Assembly: GCA_937930305.1 (NCBI GenBank)
Contig: CALGLE010000009.1
Coordinates: 216,322-280,321 of the forward strand
Source of the DNA: an uncultured Granulosicoccaceae bacterium
GTDB taxonomy: Bacteria > Pseudomonadota > Gammaproteobacteria > Granulosicoccales > Granulosicoccaceae
Direction of reading: 5' to 3'
DNA: 64,000 bases
Within the stretch, counting starts at the first letter, position 1. Each line of letters opens with the position of its first letter. Positions 34,171 through 44,160 of the stretch are shown piece after piece. The notes below the pieces were generated by a model. That model had not been told where the DNA came from and searched no databases. It saw only the letters and a list, made by a program, of their open reading frames with translations. The position numbers and the translations under genes were made by a program.

Positions 34171-34860
34171 GTGACCTTTCCAATCTTATATTCCTTTCGG
34201 CGTTGCCCCTACGCCATGCGCGCCCGATTGGCATTACTGCATTGTGGTGCGCAATATGAACTGCGAGAGGTGGTGTTAAAAAACAAACCAGCAGAGATGC
34301 TCGATGCATCTGAAAAGGGCACAGTACCGGTTCTTGTATTACCCGCACATAGCCACAACACAAGCCCTTCTCGAGTGATTGATGAAAGCATTGACATCAT
34401 GCAATGGGCAATGACTGAAAATCCCAAACGGCATTTGCAAGCCGCCGAGCAATGGTTAGCAACCGAAACAATGAGCCTTCAAGAAATCAATGCACTAATA
34501 GAACGCAATGATTGTGAATTCAAAGACGTTCTCGACAAATACAAATACAGTGATCGGCATCCAGAGCATCCGCGTGAGTACTACTTTGCTCAAGCCATGC
34601 CTTTTCTTGAAACGCTGGAAAATAGACTCTCTGAGGCAGATTATTTAGGAGGTTCGCAATTTCGTTTTGCCGATGCCGCCCTGCTGCCGTTCATTAGGCA
34701 ATTTTCCATGGTGAAGCCTGAACAGTTTAATCACGTGCCTTTACCGAAATTACAACAATGGTTAGCGAAGGGCTTAGAAACTGATTTGTTTTTACGTGTG
34801 ATGAAAAAGGTGCCACCGTGGCACACAGGTGCTGGCTACCAAGCAGTTATTTACAACTGA
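34171..34860 (+). CDS. Glutathione S-transferase-like protein
   Basis: The product has 229 residues from a GTG at 34171. The N-terminal thioredoxin-like domain starts with FPILYSFRRCPYAMRARLAL, with a cysteine (C12-P-Y) at the position used for glutathione in omega- or beta-type enzymes. The cis-proline lies in KGTVPVLVLP and the DESIDIMQWA segment follows. The C-terminal half is helical and contains FRFADAALLPFIRQF, a usual GST helix-capping region. It is cytoplasmic and could reduce or conjugate small electrophiles. It is divergent from the amino-acid importer with no clear link to it. Confidence 0.85.
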   Translation: MTFPILYSFRRCPYAMRARLALLHCGAQYELREVVLKNKPAEMLDASEKGTVPVLVLPAHSHNTSPSRVIDESIDIMQWAMTENPKRHLQAAEQWLATETMSLQEINALIERNDCEFKDVLDKYKYSDRHPEHPREYYFAQAMPFLETLENRLSEADYLGGSQFRFADAALLPFIRQFSMVKPEQFNHVPLPKLQQWLAKGLETDLFLRVMKKVPPWHTGAGYQAVIYN

Positions 34861-34922
34861 CATTATTCATTTTGAGTCAAAACAGCAGCGATCCGATATT
34901 GCGCCATCTTTATAGACTCATG

Positions 34923-37454
34923 TCATACCGCTTCTCGCAGTAAGGTTGCCGGATTCGCGCGTAACGTTTTCGCCAACCAAAGGGCAGCCCCCATCAAGCA
35001 CAGAGAACACGCACCAAATGCCACTAAAGGTGCAACACCTCTGACTCCAGCAGACGGTAACTCGATCCAATACACCAACATAGCCTGACCCAGCAAGCCA
35101 CCGATGACTGTGGAAAAAACCGATACCACCAATCCCATGATGGCGTATTCAACCCATACCGCCTGCATCACCGTGCGCATGCGTGTACCCATGGCATGCA
35201 ACACAGAAGCCTCGTGCACCTGACGCCGACGGTTAACCGCGACAACGCTTGCCATAACCAACACACTGGTGATCAGGCTAACTAGGGATACCAGAGCAAT
35301 GGCAAGGCCAGCACTGTACAAAACAGCACGTGCCGCATTCAGTGCACGGGTTGTTCGAATGGTTACCACTCCTGGATGCTGCACACCAATGGCGTTCATG
35401 GCATTGATGTCGGCGTCCACCGGCGCGTTCTCTTGCAGCCAAGCACTGCCAACGTGTCGAGTAACAAAGGGATCAATAACGCCGGGACTGAATATGGCTT
35501 CGAACCAAAAGCGAGTCTCCAGCGTTGCTTGCTCGTAAATGGCCACCAAAGTGGCATTGATCGTTTGATCTTGTAGGGTGAACTGCAAGTCATCACCAAT
35601 TTTCAAGCCCAGTTGATCTGCTTCGCGATCTTCCATGGCCACAAGCGGTGACCCGGCATAATCCTCCGGCCACCATGCCCCACGATCGATCGTGGTGGAA
35701 TCAATACCCGGTACACGCCAGCTCAGCTTGTGTTCATCATTCGCTTCAAACGCGCGGCCTGCATCCTCACTGGAACTTAGTATTTCACCGTTCACCTCTC
35801 GCAATCTTCCCAGAACCAACGGAGCGGTCACTATCTTTTCAATATCCGCTATCGACTCACTCGTTTTTTCAAACGTATCCAGTTCTGCATGTTGGATATC
35901 GTAAAAAACAAGTGCAGGGGCACGAGCTGGAACCGTATTGTTTAGCGTATGAAGCAACGTTGCGATTACTAAGGATGAGGCAACTAATACCGTAAGAGCG
36001 GTGCCCAGTGAAAGCAACATGGGCCGCAGTGCCGATCCGGGCCGATGCATGCTAGCCAATGCCATTCTCAAGGCGAACCGACGTTCAAGAAACCACGAAC
36101 GACTTAAGCGTCTACCTAAGCGGCGTAATACAGCAACAATGGCATTCAGTGAAAAAAGCAAACCCGTCGTTGCTGCCACAAAAGCCAATCCGATCATGGG
36201 ACTCGGCACCATCAGCAACAATAAAACCACCGTTAGCAGCAGCACAACCGCTGTTGCAAGCCACCAAAAGGGGCGTAATTTAACCGACTGCTCACTAAGA
36301 TCACCGCCACGCATTAACTGCGCTGGTGGCAAGTCCAGTGTGCGACCCAATGTTGGCAGCGAAAATAGCAACGCGGTTAGCACACCAAAACCGGTGGTAG
36401 CCAGCACTGGCCACACAAGGTCCCCCAACTGAGCATTTATCGGAAGGTGCTCAGCGAGCGCTTGAGCCGCCAACCAAGCAACCAAAGCACCACTCAAGGC
36501 CCCTACTAAGCTGGCGAGCAATGCCACAACCAGCGTCTGACCAATAAATGCCACAGCCACTTGTGCTGAACGTGCTCCAAGCGATTGCAAGGTGGCCAAT
36601 GTGCGCAACTTAGTTTGCAAGTACGCAGCAATGCCATTGGTAACACCCAAGCCACCAATCAGTAGCGTTGAAAAACCGATTAACAACAGCACCGATGCGA
36701 CTTGGTTGAGTCGCTCACCGATTAACTCACCACGTTCGACAACGGTGCGCACTTCCCAAGTCGCGTTCGGAAAGGCTGCGCGTAGTGCATCGCGCCATTC
36801 CAGTGGGTCGCGTTCATCCAATCGAATGCGATAGTCATAGTCAACCAAACTCATCGGGCCCGTTAAACCCGATTCGACCAACGCTCGCTCATCAACAATA
36901 ATCGGTGGACCACGAACATCCGCTCTCAAGCTTCGATCGGGTTGTTCGATAATCTCAGCCCGCAATTCCACAGTGAGATCCCCAATGGTGACACGCTGCC
37001 CGGGTTGAAGATCGAGTTCGACTGCCAAGGCATGATCGTACACAGCCCCCCAGGTACCATCGGGCCCACGAGTTACCGCTTCAGCCAAGGCCATGTTTGG
37101 TGCAAGTTGCACAGCGCCATACAGCGGATATGCCGCGTCCACACTCTGCAGTTCGATGACCGTAAAGGCATCGTCTTGTGTGCCCAGCATGGTGCGAAGT
37201 TCTTGCAATAAGGAGACGGTGCCGTTCGCGTCCAGCCAGGCACGTTCTTCGTCACTGATCGCAGCGCGACTACTGAGCTGCACATCACCACCGAATAAAG
37301 AGCGCTGCTGCTCAGCCAGTCCCCCGCGTACCAGTTCTAACAACCCGGCACACGCAGAAATTAGCGCGATGCCAAGAAACAGGCTGGCGCAAAAAACCCA
37401 AAGTGATCGTGTTGCCATGCTGCCACGAAGATCACGCAGCAAAAAACCAATCAC
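34923..37454 (-). CDS. ABC transporter permease, FtsX-like (YbbP type)
   Basis: The protein has 843 residues, the size of YbbP. It contains an N-terminal helix, a large periplasmic domain (about 45-245), then a bundle of helices with the FtsX-type segments TKLRTLATLQSLGARSAQVAVAFIGQTL and, near the C-terminus, the repeat NRRRQVHEASVLHAMGTRMRTVMQAVWVEY. The duplicated FtsX domain is typical of the family. Its start overlaps the stop of the ATPase gene by four bases (ATGA), so the two form one complex. Such systems extract lipids or lipoproteins, or assist esterase TesA-like proteins; the cargo is unknown. Confidence 0.9.
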   Translation of the reverse strand: MIGFLLRDLRGSMATRSLWVFCASLFLGIALISACAGLLELVRGGLAEQQRSLFGGDVQLSSRAAISDEERAWLDANGTVSLLQELRTMLGTQDDAFTVIELQSVDAAYPLYGAVQLAPNMALAEAVTRGPDGTWGAVYDHALAVELDLQPGQRVTIGDLTVELRAEIIEQPDRSLRADVRGPPIIVDERALVESGLTGPMSLVDYDYRIRLDERDPLEWRDALRAAFPNATWEVRTVVERGELIGERLNQVASVLLLIGFSTLLIGGLGVTNGIAAYLQTKLRTLATLQSLGARSAQVAVAFIGQTLVVALLASLVGALSGALVAWLAAQALAEHLPINAQLGDLVWPVLATTGFGVLTALLFSLPTLGRTLDLPPAQLMRGGDLSEQSVKLRPFWWLATAVVLLLTVVLLLLMVPSPMIGLAFVAATTGLLFSLNAIVAVLRRLGRRLSRSWFLERRFALRMALASMHRPGSALRPMLLSLGTALTVLVASSLVIATLLHTLNNTVPARAPALVFYDIQHAELDTFEKTSESIADIEKIVTAPLVLGRLREVNGEILSSSEDAGRAFEANDEHKLSWRVPGIDSTTIDRGAWWPEDYAGSPLVAMEDREADQLGLKIGDDLQFTLQDQTINATLVAIYEQATLETRFWFEAIFSPGVIDPFVTRHVGSAWLQENAPVDADINAMNAIGVQHPGVVTIRTTRALNAARAVLYSAGLAIALVSLVSLITSVLVMASVVAVNRRRQVHEASVLHAMGTRMRTVMQAVWVEYAIMGLVVSVFSTVIGGLLGQAMLVYWIELPSAGVRGVAPLVAFGACSLCLMGAALWLAKTLRANPATLLREAV

Positions 37455-38119
37455 GAGTTCGCCTCGTGCAAGGCACCATCCTGTAGTCGTAGCGTCCGGT
37501 CGCAGCGCTGCGCGAGTTCGGTGTCGTGGGTGACTAACACTAACGTAGTGTCGGATTCGCTTTCCAGATCAAACAGTAACTGCATGATCGTCTCACCGGT
37601 GTGTTCATCCAAATTACCCGTGGGTTCATCTGCAACCAGCAATCGCGGCTGATGCACCAAGGCACGAGCAATGGCCACGCGTTGTTGTTCTCCACCCGAT
37701 AATTGAGATGGATAATGGCTGTGCCGATTCGCCAAACCCACGCGATTTAACATCTCAACGGCTCTTTGTCGCCCACCGCGCATGCCAGCGATATCTAACG
37801 GCAGTGCGACGTTCTCTTCAGCCGTCAAACTCGGTATAAGATGGAACGATTGAAAGACAATACCCACACGTTCCCGACGAATATCTGCCCTTGCGTCGGC
37901 ATCCAGACCTTCAAGTGACACCCCATCAATTGAAACCGCACCTGAATCCGGTTCTTCTAAACCGGTAAGAACCAGCAACAGGGAAGTCTTGCCACTACCC
38001 GATGGCCCGATGATAGCGACGTGTTCACCCGCAGTAACTGACAAGTTCAATCCCTGCAGCACATCCACAGAGGCGTGGGCGGTTTTGTAGCTCAGTGCGA
38101 TTTGATCAAGGTTAATCAT
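37451..38119 (-). CDS. ABC transporter ATPase, YbbA/LolD type
   Basis: The protein has 222 residues. It carries Walker A GPSGSGKTS, signature LSGGEQQRVAIARALVHQP, Walker B LLVADEPTGNLDE and the FQSFHLIPSLTAEENVALPLDI Q-loop region that is characteristic of LolD/MacB/YbbA ATPases (mechanotransmission type). The downstream FtsX-like permease overlaps by ATGA. In E. coli the pair ybbA-ybbP sits beside tesA; here no tesA is adjacent. The complex likely works at the inner membrane face without moving solute across it. Confidence 0.92.
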   Translation of the reverse strand: MINLDQIALSYKTAHASVDVLQGLNLSVTAGEHVAIIGPSGSGKTSLLLVLTGLEEPDSGAVSIDGVSLEGLDADARADIRRERVGIVFQSFHLIPSLTAEENVALPLDIAGMRGGRQRAVEMLNRVGLANRHSHYPSQLSGGEQQRVAIARALVHQPRLLVADEPTGNLDEHTGETIMQLLFDLESESDTTLVLVTHDTELAQRCDRTLRLQDGALHEANS

Positions 38120-38207
38120 GGACTTGATGGTCTAATTGTTTGTAGCAACACGCTTAACCCTACATTATGCGGTTATTCAGCTGGCGCTGAACCCAATAAA
38201 TTCATCG

Positions 38208-39320
38208 TTAATCCATCGGTAACAAGGTCACTTCACCTAAGCGCTGCGTGCCATCACCACACTGCACCACCACCTCTTGACCGGGAGCCCAGTAGGCTCG
38301 ATTCAGCATACCCAGCGCAACATTACAGTTCAGCCGAGGCGACCAAATAGCGGTGCTGATATGCCCTGCGGTTTTGCCCGACACGTGTAATGGCCAAACA
38401 GAGGCACAGGGCGGACACTTATCACCATCAAATTTAATACCGCGAATGTGTTGAACAGGGCCATCGCTTTTAACCTTAAGCAAGGCATCCTTTCCAATGT
38501 AATTAAGGTCAGCATCAAAACAGCAATACGACTCAAAACCACATTCCAACGGATTATTGGATAAGGTGAATTCGTTTCCATAGGACAACAACCCTCCTTC
38601 AACACGCTCGATAATGTTGGGACTGCCCGGTGCGATGTTAAATTCCGCTCCCGCGTCAAACAGCGCATCCCACAAGGCTAAGCCTAATGAAGAATCATTC
38701 AGATAAATTTCATAACCACCTTGCTTGCTGTATCCCGAACGAGCAATCAGAAGCGGATGATTTTCAAAATCTAAATACTTAAAACGAAAAAACTTAATGT
38801 CATGGACTTCAGTTCCAAACACGCGTTCCATTAACACATCCGCTTTGGGGCCTTGCACGGCTAATGGCGACACATCAGGCTCGATAACATCAACTGTAAA
38901 ACTCTTGCCCAAAGCCAACGCTTTAGCCCATAAAAGAACATCCGAATCGGCGATGGAAAGCCAAAAGTGATCTTGCGCTAATTTCAAAATTACCGGATCA
39001 TTGATCAACCCAGCGTTCTGATCGATCAGCGGAGCATACAAACATTGACCCACGTCAGCGCTCCGTAAGTCCCGTGGTGTCATCAGTTGCGCAAGAGTGG
39101 CCGCATCTGGCCCACGTAGTTCGACTTGACGTTGACAAGAAACGTCCCACAATTGCACATGTTCCCGTAAATGCCAATAGTCCTCCTCCACCGAGCGACC
39201 AAAACCTTTGGGCAGAACCGTATGGTTAACTATGGAATAGTCACTCACACCTAAGGCTTCAACTCTGGGCGTGTACGGGGTTGATCGAAGGCGCCGGGAA
39301 ACCGCTAATCTTGTCGTCAT
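38208..39320 (-). CDS. DmdA-like aminomethyltransferase-fold demethylase (GcvT family)
   Basis: The protein has 370 residues, as in the DMSP demethylase DmdA. The opening TRLAVSRRLRSTPYTPRVEALG, then EEDYWHLREHVQLWDVSCQRQVELRGPDAA and the run DVSPLAVQGPKADVLMERVFG, IARSGYSKQGGYEIY and IERVEGGLLSYGNE all recall DmdA closely. DmdA moves a methyl group from dimethylsulfoniopropionate to tetrahydrofolate. The start overlaps the upstream stop of the transthyretin-like gene (ATGA). Its operon, with a Dpp-type importer and a ThDP enzyme, is unlike known dmdA settings, so another S- or N-methyl compound may be the substrate. GcvT paralogues outside DmdA are the main alternative. Confidence 0.75.
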   Translation of the reverse strand: MTTRLAVSRRLRSTPYTPRVEALGVSDYSIVNHTVLPKGFGRSVEEDYWHLREHVQLWDVSCQRQVELRGPDAATLAQLMTPRDLRSADVGQCLYAPLIDQNAGLINDPVILKLAQDHFWLSIADSDVLLWAKALALGKSFTVDVIEPDVSPLAVQGPKADVLMERVFGTEVHDIKFFRFKYLDFENHPLLIARSGYSKQGGYEIYLNDSSLGLALWDALFDAGAEFNIAPGSPNIIERVEGGLLSYGNEFTLSNNPLECGFESYCCFDADLNYIGKDALLKVKSDGPVQHIRGIKFDGDKCPPCASVWPLHVSGKTAGHISTAIWSPRLNCNVALGMLNRAYWAPGQEVVVQCGDGTQRLGEVTLLPMD

Positions 39321-39697
39321 GCGCGGGATGACGCGTTAGGTTGACCTGACCACCACACCGAATACGAATGTGGCGATAGCATGATGGGGATGTGATACTT
39401 AGCATCAGGCTCAGGCAATACCACTCTAACCACCACCGTGTTAACAATTTGATAGCCATCATCGGGCAGCGTCATGCGTTCATAGTAAGCCTTAGAATGA
39501 AAGACTAATTCATACTCTGTGTCAGCTGGGTCTTCCAGCGTACCCACTGACTCAGAGATCCGACCCTCATCGCTTGCTTGCGTATCGAACACCTGCGTCC
39601 AACTGCCATTGGGCAATCGTTGATAGCACTCCACCCGAATGCCGCTAGCGTGTGTGCCAATCACTGAATCCAGCACGTGTGAAGAAAGGGTACCCAT
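39317..39697 (-). CDS. Transthyretin-like protein (5-hydroxyisourate hydrolase homologue) with altered C-terminus
   Basis: The protein has 126 residues. It has the family start LSSHVLDSVIGTHASGIRVECY with His7, an arginine in DEGRI (Arg46) and the strand YHIPIMLSPHSYS with His102. These are the three charged catalytic residues of 5-hydroxyisourate hydrolase. The invariant C-terminal Y-R-G-S is replaced by W-W-S-G and followed by about eight extra residues. The enzyme may therefore hydrolyse a different cyclic amide or imide. It sits between a ThDP enzyme gene and the DmdA-like gene and overlaps the latter. No other purine catabolism gene is in the window. Confidence 0.82.
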   Translation of the reverse strand: MGTLSSHVLDSVIGTHASGIRVECYQRLPNGSWTQVFDTQASDEGRISESVGTLEDPADTEYELVFHSKAYYERMTLPDDGYQIVNTVVVRVVLPEPDAKYHIPIMLSPHSYSVWWSGQPNASSRA

Positions 39698-39769
39698 TCG
39701 TTTACCTATCGATTCTTTATCTACATTGCATGCATAGTGTATTTAGCTCAGCGCGATGACGTTTACTCA

Positions 39770-41491
39770 CTATTCAATCGACGCCTTGTCTCGCTTACTG
39801 GTTGTGGCCAGCACAATCGGGCTAATATGCCCCTTCGTTTTTACATTGACGCACGCGGTAACGCCACTGGCGATGGCTCGCTGCACAGCTGGAATCAGAT
39901 GTTCACGCGATTCCACCAATTCACCGAAACCACCCAAACCCTCAAACATCGTGTGAAACGGTATGTCTCTAAAGTCGGTAGCAAAATGCGTTTCGCTGGC
40001 AAACAATCGTTCTTGTTGCTGCGAGATGCAATCCAGGCCTGCGTTATTGTCAATAACGACAACGATAGGCAGTTGCTCTTGAAAGGCAGCTTCAATACTC
40101 AACCCACCTGATAAGAAAGCGCCATCGCCACTGATTAACACCACGCTCCTGTCGGAATTGGCCTGTTTTGCAGCAATAGCAAACGATACGCCCACACCCA
40201 GCATGCTAAAGGTTCCAGGGTGCATAATGTTACTCAGCTTACGACCGTGCCAGCCAGCAATATTCACAGCGATTTCTGACCAAAAGTGCGTGTTGCCACC
40301 GTCAATCACCAAATGATCGTTATCACTCATCGCCTCTTGCACATCAAGCGCCAAATGCAAGGGGTGTATCTGTCCTTGCAACTCTTCTGCAGTGGGAAGA
40401 TCTGCCACCATTTTCTCCACCCATACGCCACGCCGACGTCGGTTCTCTTCAAGCCAACTTCTATCGGTTTGCCAAGCCCCGCTTTCATGCAACTGCAGTA
40501 ATGCATCAAAGAACGCTGAAGGATCACTTAACAATTGATCGTCCGCTGCGCGATTCAGTTGCAATTCCTCATGCGACCCATTCACACACACCAATGCGGT
40601 GGAACTTGGGAATAAGGGTGGATTGCCAAAATTCATTTGATTGTCGAGTCGTGCACCCACCAACACCGCTACATCACTTTCGTGTAAGGCAAATTCGGAA
40701 GGATGATACTGATGGATGTCGGCAAGGCCCATATAAGCCTCACTGTTCTCACTGAGTAGTTTTTGGTGATACGGCACATTGAATACAGGAATGCCTAATG
40801 CACTTCCGACCGCTTCAAGCTTCTCTTCAGCACCCGCCCACCACACCCCATGCCCACCAATCAAAATTGGCTTACTCGCCTGAGAAATTAACGCCAATAC
40901 CCGCTCAAGATCTTCAGGACATGGCCAAGCACGCGCAGGCGCTTTTAATTTGTGATCAAAGGGGCGTTCGTCACGACCGACCTGTTCATCAAACGAGCTA
41001 AACATGATGTCAACAGGCACACTTAAATGCACAGGCCCTGGATAGCCGCTGGTCGCAATCTTCCAGGCACGGTCAACAAATTCAGCCATGCGTTCCCCGT
41101 GTGTCACTTCCTCACTGTGTTTCGTTAAAGGCGTAGCAATGGCAACATCATCCACTTCTTTAAAGCCACCCGCACCTTTTCGTTTATGGGTACTAGAGCC
41201 TGTGACAAAGATGACTGGGCTGCGCTCACCCCACGCTTCCATCATGGCAGGAATTACATTAGCGAATCCTTCAGGCCCCACTAAGCACACTGCAGGACTG
41301 CGATGAATGCGCGTATACCCGTCCGCTAAGTGACCTGCAATTTGTTCATGTGGCGCGTTTATAACCGGGATTTGGCATTCCATGAAGCCTTCGAGTGCCG
41401 GGTTACAGAAACCACCGCTGAGCGTAAATACTTGCTTAACGCCTTTATCTTGAAATGCACGAGCCAGTAAAGCCCCACCACGTATGTTCAT
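39770..41491 (-). CDS. Thiamine diphosphate-dependent enzyme, acetolactate synthase-like
   Basis: The protein has 573 residues from ATG at 41491. The N-terminal domain contains the catalytic glutamate in PHEQIAGHLADGYTR (Glu49) and LVGPEGFANVIPAMMEAW. The C-terminal domain has the cofactor motif GDGAFLSGGLSIEAAFQEQL ending in IDNN. The middle domain lacks clear FAD-binding features. Members of this fold decarboxylate or ligate 2-oxo acids. It lies 115 bp downstream of the Dpp ATPase gene on the same strand, and 72 bp before the transthyretin-like gene. The likely role is to process the carbon skeleton of the imported compound; the precise reaction cannot be named. Confidence 0.8.
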   Translation of the reverse strand: MNIRGGALLARAFQDKGVKQVFTLSGGFCNPALEGFMECQIPVINAPHEQIAGHLADGYTRIHRSPAVCLVGPEGFANVIPAMMEAWGERSPVIFVTGSSTHKRKGAGGFKEVDDVAIATPLTKHSEEVTHGERMAEFVDRAWKIATSGYPGPVHLSVPVDIMFSSFDEQVGRDERPFDHKLKAPARAWPCPEDLERVLALISQASKPILIGGHGVWWAGAEEKLEAVGSALGIPVFNVPYHQKLLSENSEAYMGLADIHQYHPSEFALHESDVAVLVGARLDNQMNFGNPPLFPSSTALVCVNGSHEELQLNRAADDQLLSDPSAFFDALLQLHESGAWQTDRSWLEENRRRRGVWVEKMVADLPTAEELQGQIHPLHLALDVQEAMSDNDHLVIDGGNTHFWSEIAVNIAGWHGRKLSNIMHPGTFSMLGVGVSFAIAAKQANSDRSVVLISGDGAFLSGGLSIEAAFQEQLPIVVVIDNNAGLDCISQQQERLFASETHFATDFRDIPFHTMFEGLGGFGELVESREHLIPAVQRAIASGVTACVNVKTKGHISPIVLATTSKRDKASIE

Positions 41492-41606
41492 CTTTGTTCT
41501 CCAACCACGGTTCACGCATAATCGCGTGCGGGCAGCTTGTGCTTGAATTTGCGCGTTGCTGCGCCCTGTATGGATTACTGTTTACAACTTGAAAAAACGC
41601 ACTAAA

Positions 41607-43244
41607 TCAGTCACTACTCACTCGCGAATCTAAAAGGTTAGTTAACCAGTCAGGATCCATATCCGGTACCGATGACAACAGCAGCTCGGTGTATTCAGGA
41701 TGCGGCGGTGAGAGGATCTCACTTTTTAAGCCCTGCTCCACCACTTTGCCTTGATACATCACCACAATCTCATCCGAAATGGCTTTAACCGTTGCGATAT
41801 CGTGAGTGATAAACAGATAACTGATGCCAAACTCTTGCTGCAATCTAAGCAACAGTTTCAGAATGCCTTCTTGCACAATTTGATCTAACGCGGAGGTGAC
41901 TTCATCACAAATGATCACATCGGGGTTGGCAGCCAAGGCTCGGGCAATGCAAATACGTTGTTTTTGCCCACCAGAAAGCTCCCCGGGCAGTCGATCTAGA
42001 AACGATTCATCCAATTCGATCATGTTCAGCAACTCATCAATGCGAGCGGCTTTCTTAGCGCCGCTTAAATTATGATAGAGCTCTAAAGGGCGACCAATAA
42101 TCTTCTCAACCGTTTGGCGTGGGTTCATGGCGGTATCCGCCATTTGATAAATCATCTGAATCTGGCGTAACTGCTCAGGGGTCCGGTCTTTCAATTGCGA
42201 AGGCAGCACCTCCCCATTGAATTTAACCTCGCCCTGACTTTGCGGCAGTAATCCTGTGATTACTCGGGCGGCAGTCGACTTACCCGAACCCGATTCACCC
42301 ACGACGGCAACGGTTTTGCCACGGGGTAAATTAATATTAATACCTTGCAGGACAGGTACGGCTCCATAAGCGGCATGGATATCTTGCATGGATAAAACGA
42401 TATCGTCTCCCGCCTCTTCAGGCTTTTCCAATGACCGCACCGACCACAACGAGCGAGTGTAGGCTTCTTTGGGTTCGGTGAGCATGGTTCGAGTTTGCGC
42501 TTGCTCAACTTCCTCACCGTAGCGCAGGACTTTTATGACATCCGCCATTTGCGCAACAACGGCTAAGTCGTGCGTTATATAAATAGCGGCGGTATTGTGT
42601 TGTTCAACAATCTCACGCATAGACGCCAACACTTCTACTTGGGTCGTCACATCAAGCGCCGTGGTGGGCTCATCAAAAATAATCAAATCGGGTCGAGCCG
42701 ACATGGCCATCGCCGTCATCACGCGCTGCAATTGACCGCCTGACACTTGATGTGGATAGCGTTCACCGATGGTGCCAGGATCTGGTAAGTGTAATGACTT
42801 ATACAAGTCAACCGCGTCTTCGCGTGACTGTGCCTCGGGCCTCAGTTGCATGCGGTTGGCCGACTCAATAGTTTGATCAATGAGTCGCTGCGCTGGGTTA
42901 AACGCTGCGGCCGCTGATTGCGCCACATAGGCTATTTTTGTGCCCCAATATTTTCGCCGCTCAACCTCTTTTAATTTGAGCAGATCGGTTCCGTTGAAAT
43001 TCACTTCCCCTTCCGTGAAGCGGCAACCTGGCCTGGCAAAACCCATCGCCGCCAAGCCCAGTGTGGACTTGCCTGCACCCGACTCACCAATGAGCCCCAT
43101 GATCTGGCCGCGTTTAAGAGTTAAATCCACACCTTTTATAATGGGGTGCCATTGTTCATCAGAGAAGCCTTCAATGCGTATATTGCGCATATCCAACAAG
43201 ATATCTTGTTGGCTATCTTCTTGAGTGTTATCAATGCTCATCAC
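41607..43244 (-). CDS. Dipeptide/oligopeptide-type ABC importer, fused double ATPase
   Basis: The protein has 545 residues with two full ATPase domains, as in fused DppD-DppF (GsiA-like). The first has GESGAGKST, QVSGGQLQRVMTAMAM and LIIFDEPTTALD. The second, starting near residue 290, has GESGSGKST, LSGGQKQRICIARAL and VIICDEVTSALD. The second Walker B carries D-E-V instead of D-E-P, usual for DppF. It begins within the end of the permease gene (14 bp overlap). It serves the two permeases and the binding protein encoded divergently at 45339. Confidence 0.92.
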   Translation of the reverse strand: MMSIDNTQEDSQQDILLDMRNIRIEGFSDEQWHPIIKGVDLTLKRGQIMGLIGESGAGKSTLGLAAMGFARPGCRFTEGEVNFNGTDLLKLKEVERRKYWGTKIAYVAQSAAAAFNPAQRLIDQTIESANRMQLRPEAQSREDAVDLYKSLHLPDPGTIGERYPHQVSGGQLQRVMTAMAMSARPDLIIFDEPTTALDVTTQVEVLASMREIVEQHNTAAIYITHDLAVVAQMADVIKVLRYGEEVEQAQTRTMLTEPKEAYTRSLWSVRSLEKPEEAGDDIVLSMQDIHAAYGAVPVLQGININLPRGKTVAVVGESGSGKSTAARVITGLLPQSQGEVKFNGEVLPSQLKDRTPEQLRQIQMIYQMADTAMNPRQTVEKIIGRPLELYHNLSGAKKAARIDELLNMIELDESFLDRLPGELSGGQKQRICIARALAANPDVIICDEVTSALDQIVQEGILKLLLRLQQEFGISYLFITHDIATVKAISDEIVVMYQGKVVEQGLKSEILSPPHPEYTELLLSSVPDMDPDWLTNLLDSRVSSD

Positions 43245-44160
43245 GCAGCCCGCTGGTCATATGTAAAAACCAATCAACCACAAAATTCACAGCCACCGTG
43301 AGCAACCCAATCGCAGCGGCTGGAAGCAGTGGCGTAATGCCGGCTTTTAGATCGTATTGTGCAAACTGAATTAACGATGCGTTTTCTCTAACCATAGAAC
43401 CCCAGTCTGCCGTAGGGGGTTGTATGCCCACGCCCAAAAACGACAGCGCTGCGATGGTTAAAAACACAAAAGAGAAACGCAAACCAAATTCAGCCACCAT
43501 CGGCGGCATGATGTTCGGCAATATCTCGTGGCGCATGATCCAGCTCATTTTTTCCCCACGCAGTCGCGCGGCTTCCACGTAATCCATGACCACCACATTG
43601 ATGGCCACAGATCGAGTTAAACGGAACACCCGCGTGCTATCGAGCACCGCGATAATGAATATCAAACTGATGACACTGGGCTTGAATATCGACAACAACA
43701 TGAGTGCGAATATCAAACTGGGAATCGCCATGATGACATCTGTCGTGCGGCTTAATAACTGATCCAACCACGATCGATTGATCGCGGCAATGAGACCCAA
43801 GCCGCCGCCGATGAAGAACGATAATAAGGTCGTAACTAACGCAATTCCCATGGTGTTACGAGCCCCATACACCATTCGCGACATCACATCTCGCCCGATT
43901 TGATCGGTACCCAAAATATGGGTGTCGTCCCAAACGGCATAGGGCGTTGGAAAAATTTCTGCTTCCCCGTGCGGTGCGAGCAGCGGTGCGAACAGCGCAA
44001 CAATCACATAGCCCAGCATCACGATCATGCCGAACCAGGCCGATATCGGTGCTTTCTTTAAGGCCAACCACCAACGTTCTTTCCAAGTACGACGTTTTCG
44101 TACAGCCCCTACTTCTGCCGCTGCGGCGTAACCCGATGGTGTTTGCGTTGGATCACTCAT
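43231..44160 (-). CDS. Dipeptide-type ABC importer permease, DppC
   Basis: The protein has 309 residues. An N-terminal cytoplasmic tail is followed by a helix and the DppC motif HILGTDQIGRDVMSRMVYGARNTMGIAL. The ATPase-contact loop is EAARLRGEKMSWIMRHEILPN and the family end motif is FLGVGIQPPTADWGSM. The start overlaps the DppB stop by four bases (ATGA). It forms the channel with DppB. Confidence 0.92.
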   Translation of the reverse strand: MSDPTQTPSGYAAAAEVGAVRKRRTWKERWWLALKKAPISAWFGMIVMLGYVIVALFAPLLAPHGEAEIFPTPYAVWDDTHILGTDQIGRDVMSRMVYGARNTMGIALVTTLLSFFIGGGLGLIAAINRSWLDQLLSRTTDVIMAIPSLIFALMLLSIFKPSVISLIFIIAVLDSTRVFRLTRSVAINVVVMDYVEAARLRGEKMSWIMRHEILPNIMPPMVAEFGLRFSFVFLTIAALSFLGVGIQPPTADWGSMVRENASLIQFAQYDLKAGITPLLPAAAIGLLTVAVNFVVDWFLHMTSGLRDEH

